Shown in pieces: positions 25,725-33,900 of a DNA stretch of 64,000 nucleotides. How positions within the stretch are numbered: position 1 is the first letter of the stretch; every line of letters starts with the position of its first letter. Made by a program: the position numbers and the translations under genes. Source of the DNA: UBA2033 sp035345875 (GTDB lineage Bacteria > Spirochaetota > Leptospiria > Leptospirales > Leptospiraceae); NCBI GenBank assembly GCA_035345875.1, contig DAORDH010000021.1:1-64000 (forward strand). The letters run 5' to 3'. Under the pieces are notes generated by a model, which was given only the letters and a program-made list of their open reading frames with translations, made no database searches and had not been told where the DNA came from.

Positions 25725-28700
25725 ATGAAAACCATTGCGAAAAAAATATCTCTCTCTATCTCCATCTTATTCTTTTTGCTCTTCCTTGGATGTAATCCAG
25801 CGGCAGGCGGTAAAAAGAAAAATGATATCTCTAACTTAATCCCTCTCGCCTTGACAGGTGGTGGAAGTGGATACAGTGAGCCTAACGATGGTGGTGTTGC
25901 TCCTTCTAATTACAATAGCACCGATACTCAAATCAATCTTCCAAATGGAACTACTGTAACTGGAAACTGTGTTCCCGCAGAAGGACAGGCTGCTAGTCTA
26001 TGTTTAATTTCTTCGGATAACGTTGATCGCTACAAAAGTTTAGAAATTATTTTCGCAAGTGGTATGGATAAAAAATCTGTAAAGACAGCCTTTTCACTCG
26101 TTAGCTTAGACTCAGGTGCATTACCATCACCTGGTGGAGCAGATTTAGATGACGCAGACGTTTCAGACAAAGGTGGAAGATTTACTTGGCTGAGTGGACG
26201 TAGACTTATATTTGATCCATATAAAGAATTAAAACCAAACGAAACCTATTCTTTAACAATTTCCACCGATGCTAAAAACACAGCGGGCACTCCGATTTCA
26301 TCTCAATATACTACAACGTTTAAAACGGAACATGATTTTCAAATTACAAATCTAATTAATGGAATAACGTTAGGCGGAAATAATGATGTAACATTTAACA
26401 AATCAGCTCCGCTTCTTTTGATTAGTGCCTTTACAAATCCTCAAGGTGCTTTTATTAACATTGCTAAAATTACTCTTTTCAGACTAGGAACACAGAATGG
26501 ATATGATGTTTGCGTTTCTAGTTGCTCTGGTCTTTTAACTTCATTTAATTTGAATACATCTGCTGTTCCACCGGTTGAAGGTGGAAACACATATTACTAC
26601 CAAATCCAAACCAAAGACAATAAGACCTACAAAAGATTTTTTGCATTCAACTGGGGAGACGTTAGTTCTGCATCAGGACTGATCGCAAATGCAGCAACAG
26701 GAGTTCTAGATGAAGGTATTATGATGAAGCTTCTAGGGCAAGTCGTTGAAAGATTTGTAAAAACTGATTTCAAAGTAAAAGAAGGAACTCAAAATAAAAC
26801 CTTCAACGACTTTATGGGACTTCCGACGACTTCCACCAAAAGAACGAGTCATTGTATAAACTATGGTAGCTTTAGTTTCATCAGAACCTACGGTGATTCT
26901 GGCTCTGCGCTTGGGGATGGATACTGCGGTGGATCAGGTGAAAATCCAGGAGCATTTTTTGGAGCTTACAATGGTATTTTATCTTGGGGGAGTGATGTAT
27001 TTTTTGATATGGATGTTTATATTTCAGGAGCTAGTATTCCAGGTTTAACAAATGGAGTTCAGACTGTTGAAGCTGCTATGAATGCCACTAGCACCGATAA
27101 CCTCCAAATTGCATTAAAAGGTAGAAAAGCATTTATTAATTTAGAAGTTGTTGCAAAAAATAGATCTGGACTTGGATGTGTTGGCATCTGTGCAATTCCG
27201 AGTGGTAGCAGATTTCATTTTAAAACAACAGTTGAGCTGAACCAATCTCCAACTCCAACATCCCTTAGAACAGCCATTACCAACAATAATATCTCTGTTA
27301 ACAATGGAGTTTTAAGTCTTGGTATAAAACCATTTACTAGAGGGAATGTAAATGATCCTAACTTTACAATGGCAGAATGGGACTCTAATCTTGCCGTTGG
27401 TGGAATGACTCTGGTGAATTCAGATAGTTGGGTGTCAGAACTTCTAAGCTTTATCACGAATATGATCGCAGATGGTCTTGTTCCACAGGTTCGTCCCAAA
27501 ATTGTTCACGCAATGTTAGAAGACGTTGTGGAAAAAGTAGCACCTAACGTTTTAAATGCAGTCTTAGGATCTCTTCAAAATCCAGGAATCAATTTAAATT
27601 TACCAAATTACTTGCCTGCTCCCCTTGCAAATTTCCCATTAAACGTTGCAATGAAATTACAAAATGATGCACAAGTTAGAGTGATAGGAGCAAACAAAGG
27701 TTTAGTCTCTTCTGTAGACTTAGGAATCACATATGCGGGATTAGTTCCTGTTGGTGGATATAGAGTTCAGGGTGGACAACAAGGTATAGTATCTTTTAAA
27801 CCTCCAGGAGCGTTAGACTCTACCTATCCATTCTCTCAAATTTCAGTCAATCCAGGGATGCTGCTTTCTCTTCATACAGACTCTGTTACACAAGCAGCCT
27901 ATCATATGTGGAGAGCAAGAGCAATCGATTTGAATATGGATGAAACATTCATAGATACGATAAACCAATATGCAGGCACAAGCGACTTATTTAAACTGAC
28001 CAAGACATTGCTAAAAGCTTCACCAATTATCTCGATTCTAGCTCCAGGAAGATCAACCCTGATTGGGGTTAAGAATGGACCTTTTACTCGTCTACCGCCT
28101 ATCGGTGACCAAGATCCAATAACGTTTGCTTTAGAACCAATTCAAGCCCCTGTTATAAAACTAGTTCCACCGGTTGGAATTGGAATTCCACAAGTGCGTG
28201 CAAATTTAACAGATTTGCAAATGGCGATTGTTGGAAAAAGAACAAGTTCTGCAGAATATCCTTGTTCAGCAGGTCCAATTACAGCTAGAGATACAGGAAC
28301 AAGCTGCTTCTATACAATCAGCACTGTTCGTGTAAGTATTGATGCAATGGCAAGCTTTGGATTTAAAACATTTTCCAATCCAACATCAAACCCATCTTTA
28401 AACAACATAAATGCTATATATGTTCAGATTGATCCAAATACAAATTTTTACTATTCTATCGATGTTAGAGAGGGCAATACGGTGAACCCTTATGGACTCG
28501 ATCCGGAAGCGATTCGAAGTGTTGTGGATCCATTGGTTAAATCCCTTGTGGTTCCTTTGGTAAATAATATCCTCAAAGAGATACCTCTTCCTCCTAAATT
28601 AAGCTTTCCTGCACTCGTTGATAAAAATGCAGGTGCAAGTGGTGGAACCAATTGTCAGTTAAATGTTCAGACCACAGCTATTAACTTAAGCACTATCGCA

Positions 28701-28790
28701 ACACCATCTACTGAGTCTTATGTATTAAATAAAGTGCAACCACTTGGAGCGTATGCTACAAATCCAGGCGCACTTGTCGAGTGCCCATAA
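25725..28790 (+). CDS. Giant lipoprotein: Ig-like domain plus candidate BPI/LBP-type lipid-binding region
   Basis: 1021 aa from the ATG at 25725, which has GAGG eight bases upstream; a TTG two codons earlier is too close to that site. Lipobox FLGC (C23). Residues about 95-205 form a Big_5-type Ig-like domain (IIFASGMDKKSVKTAFSLVS, KPNETYSLTIS, TTTFKTEH). The last 450 residues recall the two-barrel BPI/LBP fold: a helix (ADGLVPQVRPKIVHAMLEDV), a linker SVDLGITYAGLVPV like the BPI AGINYGLVAPP, a strand start PGMLLSLHTDSV, and a final helix-strand VPLVNNILKEIPLPPKL like BPI's FPLP segment. This is comparison from memory and needs a structure search. It may bind or move lipids at the outer membrane. 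Confidence 0.75.
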   Translation: MKTIAKKISLSISILFFLLFLGCNPAAGGKKKNDISNLIPLALTGGGSGYSEPNDGGVAPSNYNSTDTQINLPNGTTVTGNCVPAEGQAASLCLISSDNVDRYKSLEIIFASGMDKKSVKTAFSLVSLDSGALPSPGGADLDDADVSDKGGRFTWLSGRRLIFDPYKELKPNETYSLTISTDAKNTAGTPISSQYTTTFKTEHDFQITNLINGITLGGNNDVTFNKSAPLLLISAFTNPQGAFINIAKITLFRLGTQNGYDVCVSSCSGLLTSFNLNTSAVPPVEGGNTYYYQIQTKDNKTYKRFFAFNWGDVSSASGLIANAATGVLDEGIMMKLLGQVVERFVKTDFKVKEGTQNKTFNDFMGLPTTSTKRTSHCINYGSFSFIRTYGDSGSALGDGYCGGSGENPGAFFGAYNGILSWGSDVFFDMDVYISGASIPGLTNGVQTVEAAMNATSTDNLQIALKGRKAFINLEVVAKNRSGLGCVGICAIPSGSRFHFKTTVELNQSPTPTSLRTAITNNNISVNNGVLSLGIKPFTRGNVNDPNFTMAEWDSNLAVGGMTLVNSDSWVSELLSFITNMIADGLVPQVRPKIVHAMLEDVVEKVAPNVLNAVLGSLQNPGINLNLPNYLPAPLANFPLNVAMKLQNDAQVRVIGANKGLVSSVDLGITYAGLVPVGGYRVQGGQQGIVSFKPPGALDSTYPFSQISVNPGMLLSLHTDSVTQAAYHMWRARAIDLNMDETFIDTINQYAGTSDLFKLTKTLLKASPIISILAPGRSTLIGVKNGPFTRLPPIGDQDPITFALEPIQAPVIKLVPPVGIGIPQVRANLTDLQMAIVGKRTSSAEYPCSAGPITARDTGTSCFYTISTVRVSIDAMASFGFKTFSNPTSNPSLNNINAIYVQIDPNTNFYYSIDVREGNTVNPYGLDPEAIRSVVDPLVKSLVVPLVNNILKEIPLPPKLSFPALVDKNAGASGGTNCQLNVQTTAINLSTIATPSTESYVLNKVQPLGAYATNPGALVECP

Positions 28791-28848
28791 GATTTTAAAC
28801 TTGATATCAGTCTAGAATTGCAAATTTTGTAAATAAAGATGCAATTCT

Positions 28849-30054
28849 ATGACTGAGCTTCGTAAATATTTATTAGCCCACAACTATGAAAAGATTATTC
28901 CCAAAGTCCGGGAACTAATTTCCGAAAACAAAAGAAACTTTAAGAAACATGAAATAAAGGAATGGTGCGCCATTCGATGGAGAAATCTTTTTATCAATGA
29001 AGCCGCAAAAATTCCAAAAGCCGTATCCGCAGCAAGTCATACAAAACTTTTTGGTGGCAAGGATCATAGAAGCGATAAACAAAAAGTTGCAGAAAGATTT
29101 TTAAAAGAGGAAGGACCAAACGAATGGAGAACTGAAATGCCAGACGTGGAAATAGATGAGTTGCGGCATACAACGCTTATCTTCTGTCCTGGTTTTTTAA
29201 ATGGTCTTTTTCCTGTAATGGCATTCGAAGATGCATTTCCGCTTTTAGAGAAAAATTATAAATTACGAGTGATTCAATCCGACTCTCATCCAATGAGAAG
29301 TTGTGAAGGAAATACGATTGATATTTTAAATGCAATTGAAAAAGGCATTGGTCTAAATGCAAAGGCTGAACTGATCGATGAGAGACATGCAGTCCCACCA
29401 AAAGATATTTTTATAATAGCTTATAGCAAGGGAATGCCAGATCTTTTACATCTTTTAGTAAAAAGACCAGATTTAAAAAAAAGAATTAAGTGCATTTTTA
29501 ACTGGGCAGGTGCTCCGGGTGGCTCCTATCTTGCGAATACTCTTTATGATTCTATCAAGGATATAAATTTTAATATTAAAGATGAATTCGATAATTTAAT
29601 TAAACTGATTTCACCAATCATTCATGTTCCGCACAAAATAAGAAGGCTCTCCGAATATAACGTTAAAGCTGCAATTCTAGATTTAACAACTGAATTTAGA
29701 AAAGAATTTCTGCGAGATAATTTAAAAAAAATTGATAGTCTCAATATTCCTATCTTTAATATTACAGCATCTACCACAATTACAGAAGTCCCTTACTTTC
29801 AATTACAAGGAGTAAATGAATTAAATAAGTATGATGCAAACAACGATATGCAGGTGACTCAAAAACATTCTAAGCTTCATATACCAATGGCAACTGACTT
29901 GGCTATGTTACATGGTCATCACTGGGATGTATCCTACAACTCCTTTGTAGGAAAATTAAGCTTTGGTTCCCCAAATTTAGATCACCCTTTTCCAAAAGTA
30001 GCTGGAGCGATTGCAATGGTAAAGTTAGCCTATGAATTGGGACTAATCGAATAA
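28849..30054 (+). CDS. Alpha/beta-hydrolase-like protein
   Basis: 401 aa, no signal peptide. The order of motifs fits an alpha/beta hydrolase: a TLIFCPGFLNG strand-loop, a nucleophile-elbow-like AYSKGMPDLL (the serine in Y-S-K-G), and LHGHHWDVSY near the C-terminus with candidate histidines. An NWAGAPGGSY loop lies between. The N-terminal 100 residues are helical and charged. It could be a lipase or esterase, but the elbow is not the plain G-x-S-x-G, so activity is uncertain. It lies 58 bp after the BPI-like lipoprotein gene in the same direction. Confidence 0.7.
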   Translation: MTELRKYLLAHNYEKIIPKVRELISENKRNFKKHEIKEWCAIRWRNLFINEAAKIPKAVSAASHTKLFGGKDHRSDKQKVAERFLKEEGPNEWRTEMPDVEIDELRHTTLIFCPGFLNGLFPVMAFEDAFPLLEKNYKLRVIQSDSHPMRSCEGNTIDILNAIEKGIGLNAKAELIDERHAVPPKDIFIIAYSKGMPDLLHLLVKRPDLKKRIKCIFNWAGAPGGSYLANTLYDSIKDINFNIKDEFDNLIKLISPIIHVPHKIRRLSEYNVKAAILDLTTEFRKEFLRDNLKKIDSLNIPIFNITASTTITEVPYFQLQGVNELNKYDANNDMQVTQKHSKLHIPMATDLAMLHGHHWDVSYNSFVGKLSFGSPNLDHPFPKVAGAIAMVKLAYELGLIE

Positions 30055-30432
30055 GAAATCTTATTTGATTCAAATTGTTAAGCAATCATTTCGATTCAGC
30101 TATTTAGCGAATCCTTGCGACTCTAATTCACTTCCCATTTTATATGACTCGAAAGTTATCTCTTCATTTTTAAAAAGAATCCCAAAAGAATAAAGTTTGT
30201 GAGTTCTTTGAATGAAGAGAGTATACTCTTCATTCCTTGATAAAAATCATCAAAACAAATATAATCCCTTGCAAAAATACAGTGTCTTTGCGGGTAATAT
30301 TAAATAGCCCGTAGTAAATAAATTTACGGTTCATTTGGTCTAATATAAAAAGTATATTGATCTATTAATCAAAACTAGAAACATTAACTCAAAAAAAGAT
30401 ACCAATTTTATTGAATTAAAAAAGGCTCAAAA
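30055..30432. other. Non-coding gap of 378 bp
   Basis: Contains no convincing gene. Its main content is the 10-bp inverted repeat listed separately (30210-30235), a nearby FNR-like but imperfect TTGATAAAAATCAT, and the promoter region of the Kelch-like lipoprotein. An AAAAGG ribosome binding site lies near the right edge. Confidence 0.7.
30210..30235. repeat. Perfect 10-bp inverted repeat
   Basis: GAATGAAGAG and CTCTTCATTC flank an AGTATA loop. No T run follows on either strand, so it reads more like an operator or a processing structure than an intrinsic terminator. It is about 155 bp after the hydrolase-like gene and 200 bp before the next gene. Confidence 0.55.
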
Positions 30433-33024
30433 ATGAAAAAAAATATTCTGATCTTATTCCCTATCCTGACCTCTCTTTACTGTTTAGAGGCTAAGAAATC
30501 ACCTTTTGATGCAACTAAAAATGTAAATTCTCTTTTATCATGGGTTGCAGTGCTGAGTGGATTTGGAAACAATTCAACTACATCTTCCCTTAACGTTGTT
30601 TCCACATCTCCGGCGGATAACGACACAGGAGTAACCGCGAACGCGCAAATAGCAATCACCTTTAATACAACAATGGACAAGACTACAATCACTACGAATA
30701 CAGATAACACAACATGTTCAGGGACTGTCCAAATCTCCTTTGATAATTTCGCGACTTGTATAAGAATGAGATCCTCCATCACTACAACAGATAATAAAAC
30801 TTTTATTTTAAATGCCAACCCAACTATGGGAACTTACGCAACACATAAGATTAGGGTAACGACAGGCGCAACGAGTCAAACAAAAGAAAAACTCTCTGCC
30901 GACTATTCTCATACAAATGGCTTCACAACAGCAACTCCTTGCACTGTTTACAATGCACAGACTTGTCCTATACCGTTTAGCACAATACCTACTCTAAGTT
31001 TTTCTTTAGGAAATGGTGGTTTAGTGATTCCAATTGAGAGCGGAACTGCGAAGGGGAAAATACTTGTCCTGCAAGGGGGAGGGACATCGAATACGAATAT
31101 TTATGATCCCGATTTAGGTATTTTTATTACCGGTCCGAATTTACCATCTGTGATCGCAAATCAAGATTCAGGAACAGCATTTTCGATAAATTCCGGAACT
31201 AATGTTGGAAAGGTTTTAATTGTGCATAGCGTTTCAAATATATCATCCATCTATGATCCTGTTTCAAACACGATGCAAGTTGGTCCAAACCTTACCTCTA
31301 GTTTAGCTTGGTCGAATAACTTTCTTGTGAATTCGGGAATAAATTCTGGAAAAACGGTTATTCTCTCACAAACAGTAACTACAAATATCTATGATCCAAT
31401 CTCAAATACATTCTCTGTTGGGAATAACTTGAACACTGCATTAAGTAACAATGGATCAAATCTCACTGTAATAAATTCTGGTTCTAATTCAGGTAAGGCA
31501 TTTATCGTATCCGCTAATAATTTAAATACTTCAGATATTTATGGACTTACTGTTGACGGACAGTATGGGATTGGCCCGACTTTTAGTGCAAATCCATTTT
31601 ATGGTTCACATAGTTTTTTAATTCCATCGGGTATACAAAGTGGCAATATACTTATAGCAAGAGGAAATAGCTCCACAGATACATTTATCCTAAATTCAAC
31701 TTCTTTAACACTCTCGACTGGACCGACATTACCTAACTTTATTGATACTCTCGCTGATAGAGGCACGCATAGTATTTTAATTTCAAGTGGAATTAACCAA
31801 GGTAATATTTGGCTATTGCATGCAGGAAATAATACTTCACCAACTTCCTTTTACAATCCTGCAACAAATACGTTTTCAACTGGTCCAACTATGCCGGGAT
31901 TAATCCGATTAAATTCAAAAACTGTTTACCTAGAAACAGGCATTCATGCAGGCAAATATCTTACAATTTACGGATCAAACGTAAAATTCACTAGCCTCTA
32001 CGATCCGATCAAAAATGCACTCGATGCGAGCAGCATACTACCGTCAGCCGCTGGAGTAGGAGTAAACCGAATTCCTATTACGACAGGGACGAATGCCGGT
32101 AAAATGCTAGTTATCAATGGAGGCAATAATACCAGTTCTCTATTTGATTTTGCGAGTGGGACTTTCACAGCTGGTCCAAACTTAACGGGGGTAATGGGAA
32201 GAAGCCCCGGTCTGTTTACAATTTATGGCGGAACCCAAGACGGAAAGACGTTAGTCGTTCATGGTGGAGGGCTAACAACGACTTCCCTCTACGATCCAAT
32301 TGCAAATACATTTAGTGCAGGTCCCGCGCTATCGACTGCCGCACACAATATTACGAATGAGTGTATATTCAAAGTTCCAAGTGGAGCACAGGCTGGAAAG
32401 TATTTGATTATTCATGGCAATGTAAGTCAAAATACATCCCTCTATGATCCTTCTACAAATACGTTTGCAGCAGGTCCGACTACCGGTGGGATTATCGGAC
32501 TAGGAGCAACTTGTTTTCCTATTAATTCCGGGGCTAATGCTGGTAAGTTTCTTGTCATTCAAGGATTCAATAGCACTCCGACTAGAGTGTATGATCCATC
32601 CACGAATTCATTTGCAGCAGGACCAAACCTTACGATTGCCACAACGGCTGGAACATTTTCTATGCCTATTACAAATGGATCTAATAACGGTAAGGCGCTC
32701 GTTATTATTGGAACAGGCAATACTACAAATCTGTATGACCCAACTACGCATACATTTTCAGTAGGACCAAATTTAAGTGGAAGCGCAAGCAGTATAGCAC
32801 CCAGTTCCTATTTGCTTCTCTCGAATGGAGCGAATAAAGACAAATACTGGATTATGCACGGCACTACAAGCTCAATCTACGACCCTAATACAAACGCAAT
32901 CAGCTCTGGTCCAGCTATTCCTGATGGCGGCAGTTTAGCTTTCAACATAACATCAGGATTATTCAACCAAGGCGTTCTTCTAATTACAGGTAGTGGGAAT
33001 TTGACTTCTGTTTTGTATCCGTAA
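30433..33024 (+). CDS. Lipoprotein with Ig-like domain and about 13 Kelch-like repeats
   Basis: 863 aa. Lipobox TSLYC (C17). A Big_5-type Ig-like domain spans about residues 53-165 (STSPADNDTGVTANAQIAIT, FNTTMDKTT). From about residue 190 onward a unit of roughly 50-58 residues recurs about 13 times; each holds a core such as SLYDPSTNTFAAGP (variants NIYDPISNTFSVG, SIYDPVSNTMQVGP, RVYDPSTNSFAAGP) preceded by GxxxGKxLVIxG. This is the pattern of a Kelch/galactose-oxidase-type beta-propeller; 13 units would make two propellers. Likely a surface adhesin or binding protein. The repeats may allow copy-number change. It is followed by a structured inverted repeat. Confidence 0.82.
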   Translation: MKKNILILFPILTSLYCLEAKKSPFDATKNVNSLLSWVAVLSGFGNNSTTSSLNVVSTSPADNDTGVTANAQIAITFNTTMDKTTITTNTDNTTCSGTVQISFDNFATCIRMRSSITTTDNKTFILNANPTMGTYATHKIRVTTGATSQTKEKLSADYSHTNGFTTATPCTVYNAQTCPIPFSTIPTLSFSLGNGGLVIPIESGTAKGKILVLQGGGTSNTNIYDPDLGIFITGPNLPSVIANQDSGTAFSINSGTNVGKVLIVHSVSNISSIYDPVSNTMQVGPNLTSSLAWSNNFLVNSGINSGKTVILSQTVTTNIYDPISNTFSVGNNLNTALSNNGSNLTVINSGSNSGKAFIVSANNLNTSDIYGLTVDGQYGIGPTFSANPFYGSHSFLIPSGIQSGNILIARGNSSTDTFILNSTSLTLSTGPTLPNFIDTLADRGTHSILISSGINQGNIWLLHAGNNTSPTSFYNPATNTFSTGPTMPGLIRLNSKTVYLETGIHAGKYLTIYGSNVKFTSLYDPIKNALDASSILPSAAGVGVNRIPITTGTNAGKMLVINGGNNTSSLFDFASGTFTAGPNLTGVMGRSPGLFTIYGGTQDGKTLVVHGGGLTTTSLYDPIANTFSAGPALSTAAHNITNECIFKVPSGAQAGKYLIIHGNVSQNTSLYDPSTNTFAAGPTTGGIIGLGATCFPINSGANAGKFLVIQGFNSTPTRVYDPSTNSFAAGPNLTIATTAGTFSMPITNGSNNGKALVIIGTGNTTNLYDPTTHTFSVGPNLSGSASSIAPSSYLLLSNGANKDKYWIMHGTTSSIYDPNTNAISSGPAIPDGGSLAFNITSGLFNQGVLLITGSGNLTSVLYP

Positions 33025-33048
33025 GGAGAACACAATTCGATTCTTAAT

Positions 33049-33129
33049 GTCACTCCCGAAATCCCCTATCGGAACTCTGCATACTATTTAGTTTGAGAGA
33101 CCCCCGATAAAAGAACTCGGGGGGTGACA
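33049..33129. repeat. Nested inverted repeat / hairpin element between the Kelch-like gene and higBA
   Basis: Outer arms GTCACTCCCGA (33049-33059) and TCGGGGGGTGAC (33117-33128) pair with one bulge. Inner arms TATCGG (33067-33072) and CCGATA (33104-33109) pair within. As an alternative, CCCCCGA (33101-33107) pairs with TCGGGGG (33117-33123). The G+C content is high for this genome. It may be a terminator for the converging genes or a short MITE/REP-like element. Confidence 0.55.
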
Positions 33130-33138
33130 CTTTTATCT

Positions 33139-33540
33139 CTAAATAAAAACAGCAGGCGATACACCAAATCTCTTGCTGAGTTCTTTTATTTGGCGAACGT
33201 TTAATTCTCGTTTGCCGTTCAATATTTCGGATACTACTCCTTGACTTCCTAGTTGTTTCATATCCTTCTGAGAGAGATTATGCTCTTGCATTAAATATTT
33301 AAGCACTTCAATAGGTTTAGCATCTATCGGTTTAAAATTTTCTTCTTCATAGGCTTCCACAAGACTTCCTAACATTTCAAGCAATCCAGCAAGAGGATGG
33401 TTTTGTTTGTTTCCAACTTCATCTATTACTAAATCTAAAAGAGAAACAAGTTTATTGTATTCTTTCTTGGAATGAGGAATTGACAAATAATCTTTCACTT
33501 CTTTCCAGCCTGCTTGGATTTTTTCTAATTCTGCAATCAT
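33139..33540 (-). CDS. higA: HigA-type antitoxin (XRE helix-turn-helix)
   Basis: 133 aa. The C-terminal 60 residues are a Cro/C1-type HTH: VLKYLMQEHNLSQKDMKQL, GSQGVVSEILNGKRELNVRQI, with the ending SKRFGVSPAVFI typical of HigA. The N-terminal half is helical and probably binds the toxin. It follows the toxin gene by 3 bp, the usual higB-higA order. It should neutralise HigB and repress the operon. Confidence 0.9.
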   Translation of the reverse strand: MIAELEKIQAGWKEVKDYLSIPHSKKEYNKLVSLLDLVIDEVGNKQNHPLAGLLEMLGSLVEAYEEENFKPIDAKPIEVLKYLMQEHNLSQKDMKQLGSQGVVSEILNGKRELNVRQIKELSKRFGVSPAVFI

Positions 33541-33543
33541 ACT

Positions 33544-33834
33544 TTATTTCTCCTTCCATTTATTTTTGTCATATTCAGAGTGAGTGAGAATATCTCTAAT
33601 GTAAACTTTTTGCCTATCGTAGTGAATCGCTACTATTAATCTAAAATGGTTTCCATTTACATTGAAAACAGTCAGATTTCCAACCTGATCTACTGTGCGA
33701 AACGTGTGCTTTAATTCATTGAAGTTAAAAAAATCTGATTCTTTTATAATCTTATACCAGCTCTTTAGTGAGCTTTCTGAATTTGGATAATCTATTATAA
33801 AATCAGAAAGTTTTTTCCAACTAATGATATGCAC
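33544..33834 (-). CDS. higB: HigB-type mRNA interferase toxin
   Basis: 96 aa, typical length. Matches the HigB/RelE-fold family in the order SSLKSWYKIIKESDFFNFNE, FNVNGNHFRLIVAIHYDRQKVYIRDILTHSEYDK. The R-L-I-V core and the terminal His/Tyr/Asp/Lys residues are the expected catalytic surface. It acts as a ribosome-dependent mRNA endonuclease. Expressed from just downstream of an ATCTCA-N3-TGAGAT operator-like repeat. Confidence 0.9.
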   Translation of the reverse strand: MHIISWKKLSDFIIDYPNSESSLKSWYKIIKESDFFNFNELKHTFRTVDQVGNLTVFNVNGNHFRLIVAIHYDRQKVYIRDILTHSEYDKNKWKEK

Positions 33835-33845
33835 ATCTTAAAAAC

Positions 33846-33860
33846 ATCTCATTTTGAGAT
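33846..33860 (-). promoter_or_regulatory. Operator-like inverted repeat upstream of higB
   Basis: ATCTCA-TTT-TGAGAT, a 6-bp perfect palindrome with a 3-base spacer, ends 11 bp before the higB start. HigA-type repressors bind such short palindromes in their own promoter. Assignment by position. Confidence 0.55.
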
Positions 33861-33879
33861 TTACGCAAGCATTTTTTGT

Positions 33880-33900
33880 AAAAAAAAAAAAAAAAAAAAA
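33880..33900. repeat. Homopolymer of 21 A (T on the polA sense strand)
   Basis: An uninterrupted run of 21 A abuts the polA stop codon. On the minus strand it reads as T21 directly after TAA. No stable hairpin precedes it, so it is not a usual intrinsic terminator, though a long U tract could still aid release. Runs of this length are prone to slippage and to sequencing error, so the exact count is uncertain. Confidence 0.8.

Noticed and set aside
30357..30372. TTGAT-N6-ATCAA before the Kelch-like gene
   Set aside because: Half-sites match FNR, but the 6-base spacer is wrong for Crp/Fnr proteins (N4). A second site, TTGATAAAAATCAT (30237-30250), has correct spacing with one mismatch but lies far from the gene.
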